DNA of 39,138 nt, taken from positions 1 to 39,138 of the forward strand of contig CALHIR010000063.1 in the NCBI GenBank assembly GCA_938030705.1, read 5' to 3'. A model generated the notes under the pieces. The model worked only from the letters and a program-made list of their open reading frames with translations, did not search any database and had not been told where the DNA came from. Position 1 is the first letter of the stretch. Every line of letters begins with the position of its first letter. A program made the translations under genes and the position numbers. Source of the DNA: Candidatus Poseidoniaceae archaeon. Its GTDB lineage: Archaea; Thermoplasmatota; Poseidoniia; Poseidoniales; Poseidoniaceae. This document shows, piece by piece, positions 17,382 through 26,020 of this stretch.

Positions 17382-18401
17382 TCAGGCCCCCTGCTTGGAT
17401 GCGGTACTCACGTACGTGATCTCGTAGTCATGGAGTGTTTTGTCCGAACCACGCGTGGCGTCTCGGAAGCGAATCAATCGCTTGGCAGGGCCAGGAACAC
17501 TTCCTTTGACAAGGATGTAGTCTGATTTGATTTCGCCATAGTGGAGGAATCCACCAGCGGGCGTAATGGAGTGGTCTTCGGGGTTGGCGACGCGCAGGAT
17601 GCGCTTGTTGTACTCCGTGCGCTGATGGTAGCCCGTTTGTCCACCCTGTCGGATGGTCTTTCGAACATATCCATCACCGAAGGCACCCATGTTACCGTGT
17701 TGTCGGCGCTTCTTGGAGTTCTTGTGCGATTGGAGTTTACCGCCAAATCGCTTGATGACACCCTGCCAGCCGTAGCCCTTGGTGATGGCGACGATATCGG
17801 TCATGGTGCCTTCTTCAAAGGCGTCGGCAAAGGAATATTCCTCGCCCAGGCGCTCATTGGCCCAGTTGAGTTGGTCGTCCATGGTGCCGCCGGTCAATCC
17901 CATTTCCATCACGTCGGGAACCTTGGAGGGGACGCTGGATAGGGTGTGAGGTTGGGTGGCCACGATGAGGCGAACTTCGCAAAGATCGGCCTGCTGAAGG
18001 TTGGTCATGTGCTTGGCTGCATCGTGTTCCTTTCGCTCAGGAACGCGCTTGAAGAGTTCTGAAAAAGCCTCTGCAATCTTCTCGCCATCGGCCCAAACCT
18101 CTCCACGAGCTTGAATGCCGTAGGGGGTCATTTCGTAGCCACGCACACCGAGAATTCGCATCTTGGGGCATTCAACGACGGTAACAGGAACTCGAATTTC
18201 CTGACCGGCCGAGGTGCTACGGGGGTTCAAATCACGAGCCAGAATGTGGGTCATGCCAGCTTTCCAGCCGGCAAAGCCCTGCACTCGGACTTCGCTCGCA
18301 TCGGTTGTGGGCCACGACTTGACGTGACCAAATGGGCGGTTCGCTCGCTTGCGCGGGCTGAACGCCATTGATCCACGACGTGGGTGGTTTCGCTTTGCCA
18401 T
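17382..18401 (-). CDS. rpl3: 50S ribosomal protein L3 (uL3)
   Basis: First gene of the operon, 339 residues. It begins MAKRNHPRRGSMAFSPRKRA, the standard archaeal L3 start, and has the HKNSKKRRQHGNMGAFGDGY tip region and the GYHQRTEYNKRILRV stretch. The reading frame stays open for 72 more codons upstream without a stop, but those residues do not look like L3. GGAGGA lies seven bases before the ATG at 18401, so the upstream part is treated as leader. Confidence 0.96.
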   Translation of the reverse strand: MAKRNHPRRGSMAFSPRKRANRPFGHVKSWPTTDASEVRVQGFAGWKAGMTHILARDLNPRSTSAGQEIRVPVTVVECPKMRILGVRGYEMTPYGIQARGEVWADGEKIAEAFSELFKRVPERKEHDAAKHMTNLQQADLCEVRLIVATQPHTLSSVPSKVPDVMEMGLTGGTMDDQLNWANERLGEEYSFADAFEEGTMTDIVAITKGYGWQGVIKRFGGKLQSHKNSKKRRQHGNMGAFGDGYVRKTIRQGGQTGYHQRTEYNKRILRVANPEDHSITPAGGFLHYGEIKSDYILVKGSVPGPAKRLIRFRDATRGSDKTLHDYEITYVSTASKQGA

Positions 18402-18750
18402 CTTGGATTCCTCCAGGTTTTCTACAGCGCAGTGGCCCCACCGTTGGGGGGCGTACGAGGGCCCATACAGCGTCGAAGCCGTGACACGGAGCCGCTTTCC
18501 CACGAGCGGGGAAGGCGCCAGTTGGGGTCCTCGGGGGATGGCCCAGTGTGTCTGGCTACTCACCTTTGAGCAACCCTCCGACTTACAACCCGTATATATG
18601 CGGTTCGGTGTGGACAACCGAGGGGTTGCGTGGGACGCTATGGCGATTGAAGGTCTTCAAACATTTCTCCGCTTGAAGGCCTTTTTCTGTTCAACCTTCC
18701 CGTTTCCCCCCCACATCATCCTTTTGAACCCTCGTCGGGAAGTTATTTTC
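18402..18750. other. divergent control region between L3 and hef
   Basis: About 350 bases separate the L3 start (minus) from the preferred hef start (plus). The 190 bases next to L3 are GC-rich and contain short inverted repeats, for example GAGCCGCTTTCCC/GAGCGGGGAAGG around 18487-18516, so the L3 leader could fold. There is one clear TATA-like element, at 18590-18599. Both flanking frames remain open across the region, but neither extension resembles its protein family. No RNA gene was recognised. Confidence 0.5.
18590..18599. promoter_or_regulatory. near-symmetric TATA element between L3 and hef
   Basis: The text CCGTATATATGCGG is almost palindromic and is the only strong TATA-like element in the gap. 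Used leftwards, it would start the ribosomal operon near 18570 with a leader of about 170 bases. Used rightwards, it would start hef near 18622 with a leader of about 130 bases. Orientation cannot be decided from sequence because the flanking bases give no clear BRE on either side. Confidence 0.5.
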
Positions 18751-21360
18751 ATGCCTCACGTTGTTCATCCTCTCTTGAGCGATGGCGTGGAAGCCAGGGG
18801 CTACCAATTGCGTTCGCTCGAACGAATTCTTTCGTTCTCCAGCCTGATGGTCATGCCAACCGGTTTTGGAAAAACGGCCGTTGAATGGATGGCGATGGCG
18901 GAATATCTTCGCAAAGGAAGCTGCAAAATTGTCCTCATCGCCCCAACCACGGGCTTGGTCGACCAGCAGCGGACGATGGCGGTTGAACGCTTGAACCTCG
19001 ACGAGGCATGCATCGTGGCATACACAGGTGAGACCGGGCCCGAAAAGAGAGAGGCCCTGTGGAAACAAGCCACGGTTGTAATGGCCACGCCCCAAGTTAT
19101 TCGCAACGATGCGATGAACGGTATCATCGATTTGACAGAAGTAGATTTGCTGATCTTGGATGAAGCCCACCACGCCACGGGAAACCATGCTTATGCCCAG
19201 GTAGGTAATCTCTACCAGCGCACGAACCCAAACGGCCGAGTGCTCGCCGCCACGGCAAGCCCCGGTTCAACGCTCAGGAACATCAACGAGGTTCGAACCA
19301 ACCTCAACGCCCACAACCTCGATTTGTGCAAGCGGGACGAACCCCTCCTGAAAGAGTACGATGTGGACATGAAGATCCACACCCATGCGGTGGACTTGCC
19401 TCCGTCTTTGGACCTACTTATCGCCCCGCTTCGAACGCATTTCAACGACGAGGTAAAGCATCTTCAGCGGCTTGGTTTCATGCCCACCAAGGAATACATT
19501 GGGACCAACGACATCGAACGTGCCCAACAAAGTGCAAGTCGGGCCATCCAACAACGCGACATGAGAGGGTATGATGCCGCCCGCAGGGTTGCAGACCTGC
19601 GCCGGATTCACATTCTCATCAACCTGATGCAAACGCAAGGAACCGACGTTGCTCAAGCCTTTCTTAACAGGGCAGAAGAAGAAGGGCGAAACGGGAGAAA
19701 AACCAACCGTATGTTGGCGCTACCCGTCGTTCACCAACTGCGGTTGGCCCTCAAAGACGTAGGTGAATTGCACCCGAAATCTTCCATCGTAGAAACTTTG
19801 GTCAAACAAGAAATCGCCGCAAAGCCGGAAGGAAAAGTCTTGATTTTCACCGAATACAGAGATTCCGTTGAGCGCATCGTGGACGTTTTGCAACAGCATG
19901 AAGGGTTGCAGCCAGATGCCTTCATCGGCCAGTCCTCTCGTGGCTCACAGAAGGGAATGACCCAAAAACAACAACTTGCACAACTCAATCGGTTTCGGAG
20001 TGGAGAAATCAACGTCCTCGTCGCCACCTCGGTGGGTGAAGAAGGCCTTGACGTACCCGCGGCAGATTTGGTGGTGCTTTACGAGCCCGTTCCCAGCGCT
20101 GTTCGGGCCATCCAACGACGAGGCCGGACAGCTCGGCAACGGGCCGGTTCAGTTCATGTCCTGATCACCAAAAACACACGCGACGCCTACGTCCATCGTG
20201 CCTCTGAACGCCAGGAAGAAAACATGCATCGACTGATGGTGCGACTCGTGCGTCAGAAGCAACTCAACGAAACTTACGTGGTAAACGACAAGGCACTTGA
20301 GGCCTTCAGCGTCAGAACCGACGTCGAAACGCTCCCTGCCAAGGCCTTCTTGGAATCGGAGTTGAAACGACTTCCACCGGCGAAGGAAGCGGTTCAAAAT
20401 TCTATAGGAAAAGAGACGCAGTCCGGGAAACGAAGCGATAACGTCGCAGCACCTTTACGACCGGACCAAATTCGACCGCAAGCCCAAGCCAGCCTGTTTC
20501 ACTTTAACCAACCTGGCCCCACCACGGCTGAATCGGCCGCCATACGAGAAGGCATGGAAGTGGTGCTGAACGCAGCTGAAGAAGAGGTCAAGGCGCTCAG
20601 TGATGTACGAGGCCGTGGCCAAGTGGTGTTCATCGACCACCGAGAGGCACGCTCCACGCTCCCGAGTTATCTCAACGGTCTGGGTTTCAAGACAACCTTT
20701 ACTCAACTTCCCTATGGCGACTTCCGCTTGTCTGAGCGGGTGTTGATCGAGCGGAAATCGGCCAGGGACCTCCTCGAGTCGGTGAAGTCAGGCCGCCTGC
20801 TCAGTCAATGCCGGAGTTTGGCAGCCAGCGCTCAACGCCCCTTGTTGTTGGTTGAAACGGGCGGTGAAGCACAATACAGCGTGCACCCAAATGCAGTTCT
20901 CGGTGCATTGGCCCACATCACCCTTGAGTTAGGTGTACCCGTCGTGATGGTGAAAGGGCCGCTTGAAGCCGCCCATTTCATCGCTGTCGCTGTGCGTCAA
21001 GAACACGAAGCCCTCGAGCGTTTGCATCAATTTGCAAGGTCTGCGAGCCGTGAACAGGATGATCTTCGGGCGGCCATCTCACGAGCAGGTGGCGAACTTG
21101 ACGCCATCGTTGACCAACCAGAGGCCTCACACCCATGGCTCGACGACCAGCGTGAACACCTGACCCGATGTTATGACCACGCCATGAGGCCACTTGTGGA
21201 ACAGGCACCACATCTTGAGCCCATTCTCATGCATTTTACGCCGCATCTCGGGCGGTTATTTTCAGCCTCCGATGAAGTGCTCGTCCAGAAAACGGGGTGT
21301 ACGGCTGAAGAGGCCAACCAGACCATCGCCTTGCTTCACGGAACGTTCACGAACCAATGA
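18751..21360 (+). CDS. hef: Hef, XPF/FANCM-type helicase-nuclease
   Basis: Hef remodels and cuts stalled replication forks. Numbered from the ATG at 18751 (869 residues), the helicase part has Walker A MPTGFGKTA (35-43), the DEAH box (137-140), a TAS motif (168-170) and motif VI QRRGRT (455-460). The nuclease part has the XPF signature: VFIDHRE, then GD (656-657) and ERKSARD (667-673), so the metal-binding and catalytic residues are intact. The last 70 residues should hold the helix-hairpin-helix region, though it reads as degenerate. The frame is open upstream to 18349, but that overlaps L3. The ribosome site before 18751 is weak (GGGAAG). It is the only large plus-strand gene and stands between two minus-strand blocks. 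Confidence 0.93.
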   Translation: MPHVVHPLLSDGVEARGYQLRSLERILSFSSLMVMPTGFGKTAVEWMAMAEYLRKGSCKIVLIAPTTGLVDQQRTMAVERLNLDEACIVAYTGETGPEKREALWKQATVVMATPQVIRNDAMNGIIDLTEVDLLILDEAHHATGNHAYAQVGNLYQRTNPNGRVLAATASPGSTLRNINEVRTNLNAHNLDLCKRDEPLLKEYDVDMKIHTHAVDLPPSLDLLIAPLRTHFNDEVKHLQRLGFMPTKEYIGTNDIERAQQSASRAIQQRDMRGYDAARRVADLRRIHILINLMQTQGTDVAQAFLNRAEEEGRNGRKTNRMLALPVVHQLRLALKDVGELHPKSSIVETLVKQEIAAKPEGKVLIFTEYRDSVERIVDVLQQHEGLQPDAFIGQSSRGSQKGMTQKQQLAQLNRFRSGEINVLVATSVGEEGLDVPAADLVVLYEPVPSAVRAIQRRGRTARQRAGSVHVLITKNTRDAYVHRASERQEENMHRLMVRLVRQKQLNETYVVNDKALEAFSVRTDVETLPAKAFLESELKRLPPAKEAVQNSIGKETQSGKRSDNVAAPLRPDQIRPQAQASLFHFNQPGPTTAESAAIREGMEVVLNAAEEEVKALSDVRGRGQVVFIDHREARSTLPSYLNGLGFKTTFTQLPYGDFRLSERVLIERKSARDLLESVKSGRLLSQCRSLAASAQRPLLLVETGGEAQYSVHPNAVLGALAHITLELGVPVVMVKGPLEAAHFIAVAVRQEHEALERLHQFARSASREQDDLRAAISRAGGELDAIVDQPEASHPWLDDQREHLTRCYDHAMRPLVEQAPHLEPILMHFTPHLGRLFSASDEVLVQKTGCTAEEANQTIALLHGTFTNQ

Positions 21361-22204
21361 GGCGAACTCGAGTGCGGAGTTGTGCCAGTCGGTCGGGATA
21401 GAAACCGAGGGCGAAGGCCACCAGTTCGGAGAGGTGGCAAACCGGAACCGTGGTGTTCTTTCCACTGACACGTCCAGCCTTGGACTGATAGGAATCGAGG
21501 TTGATGTGGGACATGGTGCAGGCGCTGACCACGAGTTCGGCACCGGATTGGATCGCATCCGAGAGGACGGCGGCCGTCATGGCAAGCGAAGAGTCTTCCA
21601 AAGTCAGCATGGATGTGGAACCGACGCTCATGCACTTGGAATCGTAATCCACGGCTGTCCCTCCGAGCGCTTCGATCAATTGCTCCATGTAGGTGGGCAT
21701 GAACGGGTCATCACCCGCACAAGCACCATCCCTTTGCATGTCAGGGCCGTAGTACGCAGCGATCTTCATCTTCAACGGGTTCTTCACCGCATCACGAATT
21801 TTATCCAACCCGATTTCTTCAACCAGATAATGAAGAAGGTGCCAGGATTGAGTTTCTCCGGTGTATTCAACCTTAGAGGTACGGGCCACAAGGTTGTTCA
21901 CGGTACTTGCGTACACGGGGTCCCTTGCCATGTCTTGAGCCGTGTTGCACATGATGGCATGGCTGGTGGCACAGGTCGTCATGACATCAAGGCCCTTCGA
22001 TTCAGCGAGAGCCAAGTTTCGGGCGACCAAAGCATCTTGCAGTTTCGGCGTGGCCTGCTTGATGACGTTGCCTCCGTCGCTGCTGGCCCGAGGAATTTCA
22101 ACGAGCTGGATGTTTAGCGCCCTGCATAGAGGTTGAATGGTGTCCTCAATTTCTGCGGCTCCTGCTCGGGCCACATTGCCGGGATAATATGCGATTTTTG
22201 CCAT
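21347..22204 (-). CDS. HdrB/SdhE-like CCG-domain protein lacking most cluster cysteines
   Basis: The fold order matches heterodisulfide reductase subunit B and the SdhE subunit of archaeal succinate dehydrogenases: YYPG start, TTCATSHA, then AAYYGPDMQRDG, the KCMSVGS region and VSACTMSH. In working members these spots carry Cys or Cys-Cys pairs that bind non-cubane iron-sulfur clusters. Here, numbered from the second Met (22204), the first is N10, the expected CC pair is S41-S42, C78 is kept but its partner is S81, the second half has P154, C191 followed by M192 instead of CC, and C229 with S232. At most three of ten ligands remain. It starts nine bases after the fusion gene, with GAGGTGAG between, so the two should be made together. 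Its 3' end overlaps the hef end by 14 bases. Confidence 0.85.
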   Translation of the reverse strand: MAKIAYYPGNVARAGAAEIEDTIQPLCRALNIQLVEIPRASSDGGNVIKQATPKLQDALVARNLALAESKGLDVMTTCATSHAIMCNTAQDMARDPVYASTVNNLVARTSKVEYTGETQSWHLLHYLVEEIGLDKIRDAVKNPLKMKIAAYYGPDMQRDGACAGDDPFMPTYMEQLIEALGGTAVDYDSKCMSVGSTSMLTLEDSSLAMTAAVLSDAIQSGAELVVSACTMSHINLDSYQSKAGRVSGKNTTVPVCHLSELVAFALGFYPDRLAQLRTRVRLIGS

Positions 22205-22213
22205 CATCTCACC

Positions 22214-24178
22214 TCAGAACCGTTGGTCAATTTCGTTGAAGAGACTGACTACTTCGTGATAATTCTCAACTCGTCCGTTGAACATTTTTGGAATACGACC
22301 GAGACCGGCCGGGGGAACGAGGAGCGCTTGCAGACCACGGATGGGCGGACCGCCGTTGCGGGTGAAAGCGAGGGCCATGCGAGCAGAGACACCGCTGAAG
22401 ACATTGCTGACCAAGCCCAAGGGCCCGAGGACCTGCCGGTAAAGGGTGGTTTCGTTCACGTTGCCAGACCACTTCACGCTGCGACCGTACCACTTGACGA
22501 GTCGGCCGGATTTCCCAGCGTAACGTGTTTGATTCAACAAGGCGCCTCGTGCTTCATTCAGAGAACGGGCCGCAAGACGGCCGTCCTCACCGTATCGCAT
22601 GAGGCTGGCATGGTCGGCTTCGGACCAAATGCCGTCCTTCTCTTGAAGCGAGTTCATGATGACACGGCGTTGCTTCTCGGAAGTGCGAGGGTCAAGGACC
22701 CGTAGCCATTGTTGGAAGTGAACACCGGGGCCTTCGTAGTGAGGGTCGTGAGGGAGCGTATCAGACATCGATTGAATCAGTTGGAAGGAGAGGACATCAC
22801 CGGCTTGGTGGAGGGCGGTGGCTGCAGCCGAGTCCATCGTACCCATGGCCATGCCGGACGGAAGGCGCTCTCCTTCACGCGGGTCTGCTCGCATCCAAGG
22901 CTCCGCACGGCTGCGGTGGCTTTCGTAGCGAGAGGTATCAACGATGAGGTCACGGATCACAGGATGGCCGGGAAGCGGTTCAATGCGGACGCGTCCACCG
23001 TCTTGAGCCAACGAACCGATTTGAGCGCTGTCGGCGAGAACGATACGACCGTTCACACGCACACCTGTTGTGGGGGTGCCAGCGGTTGTGCCCCTTCGGA
23101 AAGCGAGACTCCCGTCGAGATCCCGTTGCATGGTGATGAGAAGGTCCTGTACCGTGGCGTGTCCGGGAACGGTGCATGTCAAGGTATCCCAGCCGGATTC
23201 AGCGGCCTGTGGGCAATAGCGGAAAATTTCCAGGGTAATGGTCAACTCCGCCTGTTCAATGACACCAGGAGCGAAATCGCCCTCGATCACATCGTCATCA
23301 TCACCGGCGCCGTAGGCTTTCATTTCTTCAAGGAGTTCAACCTGAAGGGTTCCGGATTCGTTGACGCAAGCAAGAAGGGGAAGGGCTTCTTCAACCCAAA
23401 TCTTCCACGGGGGCTCAAAGTCAACATCGCATTCCTGAATGGGGTAGGCTTCGGTCCCACCGAGGGCGGCGAGCTTGTCGTTCCAATCATGGCCTGCCTT
23501 GCAGAACTCGTCGTAGGAGGTGTCGCCGATGGCACAGACAGAGAAGTGAACCGAGCCAAGCGCAGGTCCGTTGGCGTTGATGGCGTTCCACATGGCGTCT
23601 GCGTTGTCAGGCATCTCGCCTTCGCCCCACGTCGAGGTGATGATCATGACGCGCTTCATCGTCGCCAGTTGGGCAGGGTCAAGACCGTCCATGTCCACAA
23701 TTTTGGGTTCCAGTCCATAATTGGCGGCCAATTTTGCCGTCTTCTCAGCAAGGCCAGCAGCGTTGCCGGTTTGGGAACCGAAGAGGATGTTGATGGAACG
23801 GTCGCCGGCAAAGACGGCGTTGAGGGCCTCGGACACGCCGGCGGCAGGGGCAACAGCGGCGGCGGGCGCAGCGGCTTCAACCGCTGCCGGTGCGGCTTCA
23901 ACGGCTTCTTCTGCAGCGCCGTCGCTCACCAGTTCGTACTTGATGACTTCAACAGGACAGGCTTCAGCCGCCTCGATGATAATGTCCCCCAATTCGGTTC
24001 CAAGGGCGCCGACCAGAGGTGAGCCACCGACGTTGCGGTCAAAGACGCCGTCGGTTCGAACCGCCGCCAAAATCATCGATGAATCATCGGTGACCTCGAA
24101 GACCTCGGGACAGATGTCCTGGCAGGCGTCACAGGTGATACAGTCTTCGTCAATCCACACTTTTGCAACTGCTGCCAT
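22214..24178 (-). CDS. ferredoxin-flavodoxin-SdhB-like fusion protein
   Basis: 654 residues in three parts. Residues 1-85 are a single-cluster ferredoxin: C13-x2-C16-x2-C19-x3-C23-P and a remote C74-P. An alanine/proline linker (86-125) leads to a flavodoxin domain (about 128-270) with the FMN phosphate loop SQTGNA, STWGEGEMPDNA and AIGDTSYDEFC, like the FMN domain of P450 reductase or sulfite reductase. Residues 311-535 follow SdhB, the iron-sulfur subunit of succinate dehydrogenase, including LAFRR, VNGR, PLPGHPVIRDLIVD and YEGPG. Yet every cluster cysteine of SdhB is missing: there is no Cys at all after C335. The last 120 residues are unassigned. No NADPH-reductase domain and no SdhA lie nearby. 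The ATG has AAGGGG upstream, and a possible TATA (GATAATAAC, 24241-24250) precedes it. Confidence 0.85.
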   Translation of the reverse strand: MAAVAKVWIDEDCITCDACQDICPEVFEVTDDSSMILAAVRTDGVFDRNVGGSPLVGALGTELGDIIIEAAEACPVEVIKYELVSDGAAEEAVEAAPAAVEAAAPAAAVAPAAGVSEALNAVFAGDRSINILFGSQTGNAAGLAEKTAKLAANYGLEPKIVDMDGLDPAQLATMKRVMIITSTWGEGEMPDNADAMWNAINANGPALGSVHFSVCAIGDTSYDEFCKAGHDWNDKLAALGGTEAYPIQECDVDFEPPWKIWVEEALPLLACVNESGTLQVELLEEMKAYGAGDDDDVIEGDFAPGVIEQAELTITLEIFRYCPQAAESGWDTLTCTVPGHATVQDLLITMQRDLDGSLAFRRGTTAGTPTTGVRVNGRIVLADSAQIGSLAQDGGRVRIEPLPGHPVIRDLIVDTSRYESHRSRAEPWMRADPREGERLPSGMAMGTMDSAAATALHQAGDVLSFQLIQSMSDTLPHDPHYEGPGVHFQQWLRVLDPRTSEKQRRVIMNSLQEKDGIWSEADHASLMRYGEDGRLAARSLNEARGALLNQTRYAGKSGRLVKWYGRSVKWSGNVNETTLYRQVLGPLGLVSNVFSGVSARMALAFTRNGGPPIRGLQALLVPPAGLGRIPKMFNGRVENYHEVVSLFNEIDQRF

Positions 24179-24317
24179 AGGATGACCCCTTGCTCACGCT
24201 CTGTGAGTGTTCTTTGCCAGCCTTCAGTGGCCTTTGAAGGTTATTATCGGCCCACAGGCAAAAGAGGCTTCCTGTGGTTCGTTTTTCTGCTCAGATTCTT
24301 GCATTCCTAAAGCAATC

Positions 24318-25940
24318 TCACATGTGGAAATCGCCCATGTCGCCCATGCCCTGGTCCATGGGTACGCCCTTGGAAGATATGACGTCGTCAATACGGAGGA
24401 TCATGATAGCGGTTTCCGTCGCAGATTGAATGGCCTGCTCAACCACTCGGAGCGGCTCCACGACGTTGCCCTCTTTCATGTCGACTACGCCGCCTTCGTA
24501 GACGTTGATGCCTGCGTGTGTCTGGCCGTCAGCGTGTGCTTTGCGCAATTCAATGAGCGTGGTGACCGGGTCGAGGCCAGCATTTTCGGCCAAGGTTCTG
24601 GGAATGATCTCAAGGGCAGAAGCAAAAGCTTCAATCGCCATTTGTTCGCGACCACCGACGGTTTCGGCGTAGGTACGGAGGTCTCGGGAAAGCGCAGCGA
24701 GCACACTGCCGCCGCCCGTCAAAACGGCCCCGTCTTCCCATGCGACGGAAACGACTCCTACGGCGTCGTCAAAGGCACGTCGAATTTCATCCACCACATG
24801 TTCGGTACCGCCACGAAGAAGAACGGACACGGATTTTGCTTCGGGGCATCCGGTGATGAAGGTCATGTCGGAGTCTCCGATCTTCTTTTCTTCAACACGT
24901 GAGGCTTGGCCAAGGTCCTCGCCGTTCATGTCTTCGAGGTTGGTGATGATGGTCCCACCGGTGGCCTTCGCGAGCGCTTCCATGTCGGATTTCTTGGCTC
25001 GGCGGATTGCGAAAATGCCTTTCTTTGAAAGGTAGTGTTGGGCCAGTTCGTCAATGCCTTTCTGGCAAATCAAAACGTTTGCCCCGGCCTTTTCGATGGT
25101 GTTGACCAGATTGCGAATGTAGTTCTCTTCTTCTTCAAGGAAAAGCGCCAATTGATTCGGGTCCGTGATTTGGATTTTGGCGTCGACTTCAGTCTTTTTG
25201 ACCTCAATGGCGGAATTCACGAGGGCGATTTTGGCCTCACTTATGCTGCGAGGCATACCGGCATGAACACGCTCTTTGTCCAGCAGGATACCGTCGATGA
25301 GGGATGAGTCTTTGATGGAGCCACCTTGTCGTTTTTCGACCTTGATATCCGAGAGGTCAACCAGGCGCTCTCCGTCTTCCACAACGCCAACAGCGTTCAC
25401 GGCACGGACACAAATATCGGCCATAAAGGACTTCACGGCACCCGCCGATTTCCCCGTCAAAGCGGTCTTCGCAACCTCTTGGAGGACGCTGTCTTCGTTT
25501 TCCGTGGAGATGCCATGGCCATCCAACAAGCCAATGGCTCGTTCAGCCGCCAATCGGAAGCCCTCACAAATCACCGTAGGGTGAACGTTCTGTTCGATCA
25601 AATCCTCACTTCGCTTGAGCAGTTCGCCCGACAGAATGACCGCTGAAGTGGTCCCGTCGAAACAGTGTTGCTCCTGAGTTTTGGCCACTTCGATGATCAT
25701 CTTCGCCGCCGGGTGTTCAATATCCATCTCCTTGAGAATGGTAGCACCGTCGTTGGTGATGACGACATCCCCCATGGAATCAACGAGCATCTTGTCCATG
25801 CCTTTGGGACCGAGCGTGGAACGAACGGCGTCAGCTACCGCTTTGGCGGCAGCGATGTTGTTCGACTGGGCCGTCCGACCTCGCGTTCGCTGTGTACCGT
25901 CTTTCAAAATAAAAATGGGAGCCTGTCCGTTTCCATACAT
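24318..25940 (-). CDS. thsA: thermosome subunit (group II chaperonin)
   Basis: A subunit of the archaeal ATP-driven protein-folding double ring. The opening ([15 protein letters not shown]), [23 protein letters not shown] and [14 protein letters not shown] are group II chaperonin landmarks, and the end is the Gly/Met-rich tail [13 protein letters not shown]. One oddity: the phosphate-binding GDGTT motif reads FDGTT (residues 94-98), keeping the catalytic Asp but changing the first Gly. The start is set at the seventh codon of the open frame (25940), because GGAGGGC lies six bases before it and the resulting N-terminus fits the family (540 residues). The gene is followed by a 140-base gap. No second chaperonin gene is in the window. 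Confidence 0.96.
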   Translation of the reverse strand: MYGNGQAPIFILKDGTQRTRGRTAQSNNIAAAKAVADAVRSTLGPKGMDKMLVDSMGDVVITNDGATILKEMDIEHPAAKMIIEVAKTQEQHCFDGTTSAVILSGELLKRSEDLIEQNVHPTVICEGFRLAAERAIGLLDGHGISTENEDSVLQEVAKTALTGKSAGAVKSFMADICVRAVNAVGVVEDGERLVDLSDIKVEKRQGGSIKDSSLIDGILLDKERVHAGMPRSISEAKIALVNSAIEVKKTEVDAKIQITDPNQLALFLEEEENYIRNLVNTIEKAGANVLICQKGIDELAQHYLSKKGIFAIRRAKKSDMEALAKATGGTIITNLEDMNGEDLGQASRVEEKKIGDSDMTFITGCPEAKSVSVLLRGGTEHVVDEIRRAFDDAVGVVSVAWEDGAVLTGGGSVLAALSRDLRTYAETVGGREQMAIEAFASALEIIPRTLAENAGLDPVTTLIELRKAHADGQTHAGINVYEGGVVDMKEGNVVEPLRVVEQAIQSATETAIMILRIDDVISSKGVPMDQGMGDMGDFHM

Positions 25941-25993
25941 GCGTTTGCCCTCCGGCATTCATGGCGAGGTTGCTTGCGACTTGAACCCTACGC

Positions 25994-26011
25994 TTCCACC
26001 GTGTGGTGGAA
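25994..26011. other. short perfect stem-loop in the thermosome leader
   Basis: TTCCACC-GTGT-GGTGGAA can form a seven-pair hairpin with a four-base loop. It lies in the gap between the surface-protein stop (26021) and the thermosome start. It could be a leader structure or end the upstream transcript; nothing else supports either. Confidence 0.35.
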
Positions 26012-26020
26012 TCGAACCGC

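Noticed and set aside
18402-18617. 72-codon in-frame extension of L3
   Set aside because: L3 of archaea begins at the motif encoded from 18401, where a good ribosome site exists; the upstream residues do not resemble any L3.
18349-18750. 134-codon in-frame extension of hef
   Set aside because: It overlaps the L3 coding start and its leader and has no helicase-like content; the DEAH domain begins soon after 18751.
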